From Setophaga petechia (Eukaryota; Chordata; Aves; Passeriformes; Parulidae), in NCBI GenBank assembly GCA_024362935.1, contig JANCRA010000011.1, positions 9,603,501-9,667,500 of the forward strand: a stretch of DNA of 64,000 nt, read 5' to 3'. Of the stretch, positions 55,801-64,000 are shown in pieces; positions within the stretch are counted from its first letter, which is position 1, and every line of letters begins with the position of its first letter. Made by a program: the position numbers and the translations under genes. The notes under the pieces are model-generated. The model did not search any database. It had not been told where the DNA came from and saw nothing but the letters and a program-made list of their open reading frames with translations.

Positions 55801-58229
55801 AGGAAGAAAGGAAAATGGAAGTGATGAGAGCAACACCATGTGAGACCAGTGCCTAAGTGTGTATGTGGAACTGGCCACAGCAGTCAAAACCAACTGCAGC
55901 TGTTGTAAAATAAATACAAAGCTTTGAAACAAGAAAAATGTTTGATCTCTCAAGAAAGCATGTGAAATAAGATGCTACTGCAAGTAATAGCAACACTGTA
56001 AAATAACCATCATCAATGGAACAAAAAGTGCAGAGGGAAAAGCTTTAAATAAATATAAGGGCAGTAAGATAGAACTGTCTAACATTATATGTCTGGAAAG
56101 AAGAGAAGGAGCTAGTTTGCATAATAGTCTGCTCAGCTGATCATCCATTCCAGAAGATTGATGAAATGGACTCCAGTAAGCAATTCTCAGGGATGAGATT
56201 GTCAAGCTGTTACATGGGAAAGAGAACGGCAAAGTCATCCAGAACTTTCCCCTTCCTGGTTAAATCCCTCTCTGGATTTGGAGGCTGAAATTCCCATGTG
56301 CTCACAGAGTCAAAATAACAAGCTGAGACACTGATGTCTAACATCTCTTAGGAAAAATAAATGTATTAACCATATGGAAAATATAAAATTATGAAATCAT
56401 GACCGAAATGAGAAAAAGGTTTCTTCTACTCATCAGATCTTCAAATCAAAAGTAGACAGAAGAGGGTCGTCTGAATTTTTGGGGTCTTCCTTCTTACTTT
56501 ATCTGTCATTGCATGTTCCTCTTTCTTGCTCTGTGACATGTTAACAGTGAACAATAACAGTGAGTTTGGTGGTCAAGAAGCAATCCCTTTTTATGTATGT
56601 TCTGAAATCAAAACACTTTTTCTGCATCATTTTTCTAGTTAAAGAATTCTTTTTCCAAACTTTCACTTTGAATGAAATTTACCCCACAAATTTTCTGTTG
56701 GATTAACTAAATATAGAAGGAAATGGTATGTGAAAAGGGGCTTACTAGTATTACTTGATAGGGATTAATTACTTCAGTGTTAGGAGAAGTGATTGAGATA
56801 ACAGGCATTTAGGTCTCTGTGGCATTAACAAAGCAGCTTTTACAAGGAACTAGCTTGAAATAGATTCAAATAAACACGATAAAAAATTTATTCCACTAAA
56901 AATAATGTTCTAAGTAAGAGACACACCTTGAGATTTGGAGTATAATTTATCTAAGTATCCCTTAAAAATTCTTTCTTCTCTGCAAGCCCCATGAAAAAAT
57001 CAGAGTATCACTTAATGCTTTTTTTTACCTATAAAATATTTTATTGTTAGTTAGGTAGCATGTAATATGTAGTGTAATTTGGTTCACATGGTAGTGACTA
57101 TTCTGTTCTTTTCAAATTACATAGACTCATTACTATGAAGGTAATGAAACATAAGCACCTAGAGCAGAGTACAAAACTCATGGATCTGTATTCTTTCACA
57201 TTCCAGAGTCAATAGGAATTTTCACAGCAACATCAGCAAGTAGATAGATGCAGATTTTCCATGAGATTAAATGGCTGTCTTAGTAGGAATGAACCCATTC
57301 TGAAAGCTAGAGAACATGTCAGCAAAAGTAGAACTTTCATGGGGGGAATTTCCCTTGTCTCCAGCACAGAAAGTATTATTAGCATAATTCCTCAAGCGCA
57401 CACTAGCTAAGATACCTGTGAGTTATTTATTAATAGTTAAAGGAGTTATTTGGCATCCAGCATCAAATATAATTCTTGAAAAGGGCTGACAGCAGAATAT
57501 ATTTGTTAACTAGAGATATGCCTAAACTTTGCCAAGAGAAATACTGAACTATACTTATTGAAGGAGAGTGTGCCTTTTTTAAGTTGAAGTCCTTGTTTAT
57601 ACCATTTCCTTTTTCATCTTATTATATTTCTCTAAATTTAGATTGATAATAGTAGCAACAGGAATAAATTAGATTGCACTAAAGAAGAGTTCTCCCTGTT
57701 ATATCATTCAAAGTTTACATCTTTCTGCAGTATTTTCTTTATATAGTGAGAGATGACCACCCTTGTGATATCCTAAAACCTTGACTTGTTTATATTTTGT
57801 TCATTTTCTTTAGTTTAATGAGGTGATAAATAAACAATTTTCTCAAGGAGTGAGAGACTGTCAGTGCTCGAAACTGAGGTTCTCTGTTTATTCATAGACC
57901 AGATATAGGTGTCAACAGGCAGCATGCAAAAATGTCTGACAGTAATCATGCAGTTGGTCTGAGGGAACAAGACCAAGTTAAGTGGTGGTTATTATTGTAA
58001 CTCCTTGCTACTCCATATTTGGGACCCTTCCCTGAGTTGAGATGGTCAATTTTATCGACCCATGGTCAAGTATGTGGAATCCAGACAGGGGAATCAAAGA
58101 TAAGAATTGACTTGTAGGCTGCTCTCTCACAAACCTCCTCTCTTCTAATTGATTTTCCATACAATTTTTTTTTAAAAATAGAGTGAAAACTGATATCTGC
58201 GACATAGTAATTCATAAAAAAGCTATGGT
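46861..58229. other. Gene-free AT-rich stretch
   Basis: No gene, RNA gene or recent mobile element is supported. Open frames are under 100 codons. Two of the longer ones, 51139-51423 (minus) and 53063-53356 (minus), have mixed composition but no recognisable domain, and I cannot tell them from chance. A-rich runs near 50390-50540 and a poly-T near 55668 are homopolymer noise. Confidence 0.55.
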
Positions 58230-58560
58230 ATGGTAAAATTGCTCAGGCAGAGTAGTCTCCTGAGCACCCTGAGCAGAAGCGTGCTGCGCTGCTATTTAGA
58301 TCCTCTCGCTTTGGCTGCCTCTCAAGACAGACGGCTTCTCAATCACGCTGCAGGCTGTTTATCTGGGCACACGTGGTGGGGAACTCATCTACCTGGCGTG
58401 CTTGGACATGCAGGGTCCCATGTGCTCTTAAGGGTACCCTCCAGCCTGTCTGAGCCCATATTTCCCAGATCACTGTCTAGTTCTGATGATGATTTTGACT
58501 CCTGGAACAGCCATCAAATAGCAACACAGAGAGTGTCTTGGAGTCCATAACTACTGATGA
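58230..58560. other. CpG- and GC-richer patch in AT-rich surroundings
   Basis: At least seven CpG dinucleotides fall within about 120 bp (58280-58400), against near absence in the flanks. There is a palindromic E-box, CACGTG, at 58370-58375. A 106-codon plus-strand frame spans the patch (58230-58550) and ends with an acidic SSSDDDFDSW segment, but it matches no family I recognise. It could be an exon of a noncoding RNA, a regulatory element, or simply a GC-rich fluctuation. I do not call it a CDS. Confidence 0.35.
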
Positions 58561-61500
58561 TCAAGAACCTTGGGACTTTCATGTGAGCTAATGCAAGTAT
58601 CAAGATCCATTATGTATAATATGACAAAGAAAAACAACATACTCAAGAAGTTTCACAAGATTTATCCTGGCTTTTAGATACTGGGAAACTGCTTTGAAAA
58701 CTTCTGAAGCAGCATCGCTGATGTCAAAGATCAATATTTTCAAATGATGTTCTCACAAAATCAAATAAAATAGGATATTTATTTTACTGTAACATACAAC
58801 ATTTTTAAAGTTATTTTTGCAAGCCTACTGACAGGAGATAGCATTTTGCTTGTAACTGTTCTTTTTCTGGTGAAGAAAGGAGATCCTGATTAGAAGGAAT
58901 TGTAACACAATACACAGACAAACAAATATTCTACTTACTTTCCTGTAAACATTTATTTATTCCCTAAAAATTAGCAGTCATTTTAGCTGTATGTGAAAGA
59001 GCTATCCACACATTGATGGCAATTTGTCTTGTTTTATTTTAAATCTTAAAATTAAAAATAGTAGAATATTTTGGACAATAGCACTCACGTGGACATTTTT
59101 GCAAGGCTGGGAATAGACATACTATTTAAGATATTGCTAAGACATTATAGGGGAGAAAAGGAGGCAAAATTGCAATTATGTCTTTTAATATGAAGTTATA
59201 ACTCTTTCAGCCCTGTTTTATTCTACAAACACTGTAATTTATGGTAGTGATTGTCTACTAATCAGGTGTTATTGCAGTGTTCTCTTTTACCAGGACATTT
59301 TAGTGTTAAAAATTATAAAATATGTCAGTCAGTTTTGAGTGTACTGCAATTATTTTTATGGCTGATAAACTGAATGAATAACTCCCTGTGTGCAACATAG
59401 GCAGAGCAGGTTTGAACAGTCCTTGGTTTGCTTTTGATTTACATGTCTATACAACAATGTGCAACTCTTGATTTAGAAGTGATTCTACTGAACATTTTTG
59501 CTTTCTTTCACTTAATGTTGAAGTCACAAAAATATATGCACACACTAAGTCAAACCCTCTGTGCACTAAAATACAGCTATTAAGGTTTCTTTTTTAAGAC
59601 AAACTGATGAGATTGCAAAGATTCTTGGAAAGAAAAAAAAAGGGGATGTGTTGTGATTGGTCTCGAGGTCATTAAAAACGTGGGCAGATAACTTTTAGTT
59701 GGCACCTAAATCACTAAAAGTAAAGATAAAAGAATTCTTGAATGGCAAAAGGCAGCTTCTCTTTTCCTGAATCGGGATTATCCTACAGAGCTTCAAGAAA
59801 ACCCCACAGTAAAGGTAAGGAAGAAACAGTTTAATGCAACGTCCCTTAATTATATGCAGATGTTTACTAAGAAATGTAGCTATATCATCTGCATGGCAGA
59901 GGAAAACAGGGATTTTATTCCCCTGTCTGTTATCAATTAAATCATCAAAACAATTATCATTTGAATTACAATGTATCATTTCACTTTTAGAATGTATGGG
60001 GCGGAGGCAATCTATGAAGCAGAAATCTGCTAACCATCAAAGCAACAAAGAAACATTAAAGCTCAATGGACAGTTTGTTCATGTTTTAATCTAGGGGCTT
60101 TTTTAAAAAAATGGAAACTATGTTCACATGGTCTAAGTAACACTTGCGTCAAAAAAGCCTTTGAGGTTCAATCCACTGAGACAGTCAATTTTTTTTCTTT
60201 TTTTTTTTTTTTCCTCCTTTTCCCTCCCCCCGACCCCTTTTTTTTTTCCCAACACCCACAAATGTTTTCAAGAGGGGCATATGATCCTAGGAGATCCCAA
60301 GGTGTCAATGTTAGAGTTTTTATCTGGGAAAATATCTGCTAAGAGACAAATTTACTGAAATGACCTAAGAAAAGGGATGTATTCCAATCCTTTTTACTGT
60401 ACATGTATCTTGCATAAATTAATGAAAAGCCAAGTAAGTAGTTTCATTTTTGTTTTTAAGCTGAAAAAACTGTAAAACCAGCAAAGACACATTGAGGTTA
60501 TTTTCGAAGAAAACAGAGATCTGTTTGTTATGGGAACAAGTATGTTGGTATGAAAAATTAAAATCCTCAACAAATAATCCACATAGTATGTTAGATACTA
60601 TCCCCAGGTGCTCTTGTTTTTTTTTTTCTACTAGCAGTTATTTTCAGAAATGATTCTCTATAAAAATTAATATTTTCTCTTGCTGTGAAATTTAAAACCT
60701 TTTTTCCTTCTAAAATTAAGCAACAAGCATACCACTGTATTTTCTGATGCAATACCTACCTGGGACAAAGGGTCATGTTCATAAAAACCTTTCTGTGGCC
60801 AGGGCCCTTTAATACTTTCCTTTTAAAGCTGAAAATAAAGACACATGATTTTATTAGAGATACACAAAATGTCATAATTACCTAGTTGCAGAGATTAGTG
60901 TCTCCTTAAGGAAGCCTTTAAGCAGGGATGGATTTTTCCACCAGGTTCAAATGCAGGGATTGGAAAGAGCCCTCTGCCTGTGCCCCCAGCATGTGTGCTG
61001 ATATGCAGTCTGATTGCACAATTAACATCTGAATTTAAACTGAGCTTTGTTTAAACTGCCATTTATACATACAATTTTTGGCACTCTGTCCAGAAGGACA
61101 AAACTGCCTGGAAAAGAGAATCATTCTCCAGTAAGCAAATGCAATCTGCCTGCTGTCAACTGTCCATTTCCATCAGATTAGGCTGCCTTTTCCACGTTTA
61201 GAGGTCTAGTTCAAATGTTTTACGTGGGTATAACAATTATAAGGGCAGTCATGAGCTCAGAAAAATAACTGCCATGGGATTTATTACTGCATTTTCTCTC
61301 AAAATTTAATGTATACTACATTAAGAGAAGTCCAGGCTGTTTGTATATATTTGCTCTCTCTTCACTGCATGTTAACACGCATTTGTGAATTCAAACTGCA
61401 ATAATTTCATGGCAGTATCTAAGTGCCTGGTATTAACAACAGTGATACAATGTCTGTATTAAAATAAGAGATAAACTTTTGTTTTGAAATTGCCTGTCCT

Positions 61501-62282
61501 TCACAGACAGAGTTATTGCAGGGTTTGGGAATTTGTTTGAGTGCTCACAGCTTTCTACTCGTGCTGCAGAGCTGACCAGAGTATTGCCTTTGGTGCCAGA
61601 AAGACACAGCAGCCTTCCACTGCCCACCTCTCCCAAAAGTAAACATCCACAGAATCATTTTACTTTGGGACCTACTTTCTGGCATTTCAGGTACCTTGTA
61701 TATACACTTACCTTGCCACCCTAAAAAGTGACAGTAGTTTGTCACTAATCAGGTGTTACTTGCACCATCTACTTTGCTCAGTAAAATGTCTCAGGAAGTG
61801 TTGCCACAGGAGATTGAAAGGAATTTATTGTTTTACTGATTGGAAACAGTGCATATGTGGGCTGTGGAGGTAATGTGCTGGCGAGACAAGTGCATATTCC
61901 AGCTGGCTCAAAGGCTAGACATGCCTCCTAACTTTTATGCTCCTTAACATTCAAATGTGCCAAAAGAAGCTCCTGGGCATCCTCAGGAGCAGGCCCAGTC
62001 CTTTGCCTGCTGACAGCATGTCTAAACCTGAACCTGGTCCTATTTTGAACATACTGGGAGCTTGAGAGCACATCTTGAAACTCAGCTTTTAAATCAAGCT
62101 TTCCACAGACTGCCAGCTGCAGAGCTCTGGATGATAAGTTTACTGGCAAGTTTTGTGTTTCTTTGCTGAACTCAAAGCCTCAGGGTGATAAGAAGCAGCG
62201 TGGATTTTTGGCCCTTTCATCCTAACTACTAATTGATCTTCCAGTAGCTTATGCAAGATATGCCATCACAGCTCCATAAAGA
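58561..62282. other. Gene-free AT-rich stretch
   Basis: No gene or mobile element is recognised. A poly-T/poly-C tract at 60189-60250 is listed separately. Open frames stay below 95 codons and lack motifs. Confidence 0.55.
60189..60250. repeat. Polypyrimidine low-complexity tract
   Basis: T-runs, TCC, CCCTCCCCCC and a second T-run form about 60 bp of almost pure pyrimidine with a single GA interruption. Low-complexity sequence. Confidence 0.9.
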
Positions 62283-62295
62283 ATATATATATATG

Positions 62296-62330
<35 letters not shown>
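62283..62330. repeat. (TA)n microsatellite with palindromic symmetry
   Basis: Alternating AT with single GTAT/ATAC interruptions over about 48 bp, so the tract is self-complementary. It is likely unstable in length and could extrude a cruciform. It is otherwise an ordinary microsatellite. Confidence 0.92.
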
Positions 62331-64000
62331 TTTTCTGAGATACAATATCAGCCCCAGCTCTCCATCAAATATTTAATTTCCATTTAGTTCAGCTATTTTG
62401 TCTTTTGTTTTATTTGCAGATTACACCTGAAAAGAGGTAGTTGCTTTCTCTTAAATGTATTTAGCTCTAAAACTCTGAATAGCTGCTTCATTTATATACA
62501 CAGTAGAAGTTCTTTTATAAGAAGTGCAAAGTTACTGGAACTATTTTCACTGAAAATTCACAGTAATCAAATTATTGCAGCACTTAAAAATTAGTCCCAT
62601 GGGGTAAATACTCAGAGTTATGAATGTGATCCTTTGCTTTTGCACATTCTCTGCAGTGATGAGTTGAAAAACACTGATAAATATACCTGCTATAAAGTCA
62701 TTCCCTACAATATCTAACATACTCACTGAGAGGCAAACAATGCTTTATTAATTTTTAAAAAAATGCTTTCTATCTCACTTCACAGTGCGGACACAGCAAA
62801 ATTCAGACTTTGGAAAGCTGGAAAGCAAAGAGTTAAATTACATGGCCCTGCAGCCTAATTGTGCCCTCTGGAAGTCGCACTTTGCTGGGGAATCCCCAGG
62901 GCCTTTTCTGCTTCTCACATATGAGGTGTATGTGCAGAGATAGAAGGGCAGGATGGAGCAGAGCAGCAGGACAGGGGCTGTAGGAGCTGCCTGGGGAGCA
63001 GCTGTATCTCCCTGGGGTATGTGGATCCCTGTCCCTGACTCCTGCATTCACCATCAAAGGGGAGAGACACTGATGCACCTGGGAAGAGCTTGTGTGCCTT
63101 GTTTCTGCACTGTCATGTGTACATTACTGGTGGTAGGGTACTGAGATCATCATCAGCTAGATGCGAGATATGTGTGGTCTGTGGGTTTACAGACTGGCAA
63201 GTCAAAGAAAAGTGTTAGACTGAGTCATCTGCAGAAGGATGTAAGGAGTACATCTGCAGAAGGATGTACAGTGCAGAAGGCATTGTAAATAACTTTTTTT
63301 CAAAAATTATTGATGTGATCTTTTTATGCAGCTGAGTAAGTGCTTGAGAGTAGGACAGACAGAGGCAAATAAAAACTTGAATTTCCCGGGTTTCAAAAAT
63401 TTAAACTGAGAGATCTGCACATGCATTCTCTGCTTTTTAGAAACTTAGGATTTGCCACACCTGTTCCTCAGAAAGGATACAAAATACCTCTAAGCAATCC
63501 TAAATTAGTTTAAAAGACACTTCTTCTGGTTTGCTTTGTTTTTCTCACTGGATCTACTTATCTTGAGTTACTTTTTGTTTTATTTTAATGAAAGACAAAT
63601 TTTTCTATCAGAAAATGCATAATCATTTTGTGCATTTTTTCTTTTTGAGCTTTATTACAAGGAGAAAGCTTTAGCCACCCGAATGATCTAGTGTATTTGT
63701 CTTGTCCTCTGGGCACTCTTACCCATCCCCAGCAATTTTACCTTCCCTCATCATTTTACTTTCCACTGTAATCCATTTTGCGTTTCTTCTCACTGCAGCA
63801 TTTTGGAATATATAAGCACCTAAAAAGATATTCCTAAATAGGAATGTGATGTATATGTATAGGTTGAAACACTGCCACAAATACACATGCACACAATGTT
63901 CTCCATTCCTCTAGAAATTCAGCTCCTTTAGAAGGAAGACCCATCTAGACAGCTCTCCCACCTGGCTAATGCTATGCCATGTCCTGCTTCTCTAAGAAAT
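62331..64000. other. Unannotated stretch to window end
   Basis: No gene is recognised. A GC-richer patch at 62840-63080 has open frames on both strands (up to 81 codons) with proline/serine-rich, low-information translations and no motif. A two-copy 25-bp-period repeat lies at 63226-63268. Confidence 0.5.
63226..63268. repeat. Two-copy direct repeat, 25-bp period
   Basis: CATCTGCAGAAGGATGTA occurs at 63226-63243 and 63251-63268, identical over 18 bases. Small local duplication. Confidence 0.85.

Noticed and set aside
60150..60180. GGTTCAATCC, a tRNA B-box-like word
   Set aside because: No A-box at the right distance, no acceptor stem or cloverleaf; no tRNA.

Overview
This window looks like nuclear DNA from a bird, most likely a passerine. 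It is AT-rich and has no compact coding. It carries two 5'-truncated CR1 LINE fragments of the type that dominates avian genomes, one ending in the CR1 3' octamer repeat. It also carries two copies of an endogenous-retrovirus LTR that I recall from songbird genomes. The organism call rests on these repeats, because no identifiable protein-coding exon is present.

I find no gene I can support. The open stretches are short (195 aa at most). The longest lie in LTRs, CR1 relics or a CTTT microsatellite, and the rest resemble no protein family I recognise. The window therefore reads as intergenic DNA or the inside of very large introns. A short exon could still be hidden, since exons of 50-150 bp cannot be excluded by eye.

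Layout: 1-10.6 kb is unannotated AT-rich DNA. A solo LTR lies on the minus strand at 10582-11113, with a perfect 5-bp target-site duplication. A related, longer LTR lies on the plus strand at 17981-18815. A relic of an old L2/CR1-like LINE reverse-transcriptase reading frame lies at about 19.60-19.88 kb. Microsatellites follow, the largest being a (CTTT)27 tract at 26.44-26.55 kb. A CR1 fragment lies on the minus strand at 33.52-34.05 kb. A second CR1 fragment (35417-35959, minus) is joined almost directly to a U6 snRNA pseudogene (about 35962-36072, minus). From 36 to 64 kb there is mostly unannotated DNA. Exceptions are a possible ancient interspersed repeat near 46.1-46.9 kb, a CpG-richer patch at 58.23-58.56 kb and an AT palindrome at 62.28 kb.

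The most interesting observation is the U6-CR1 arrangement. U6 lies upstream of a 5'-truncated CR1 on the same strand, with its 3' oligo-T abutting the first recognisable CR1 coding sequence. This is the layout of U6/L1 chimeric retrocopies known in mammals, here with an avian LINE. No operon-like, defence-like or otherwise novel multi-gene system is visible.
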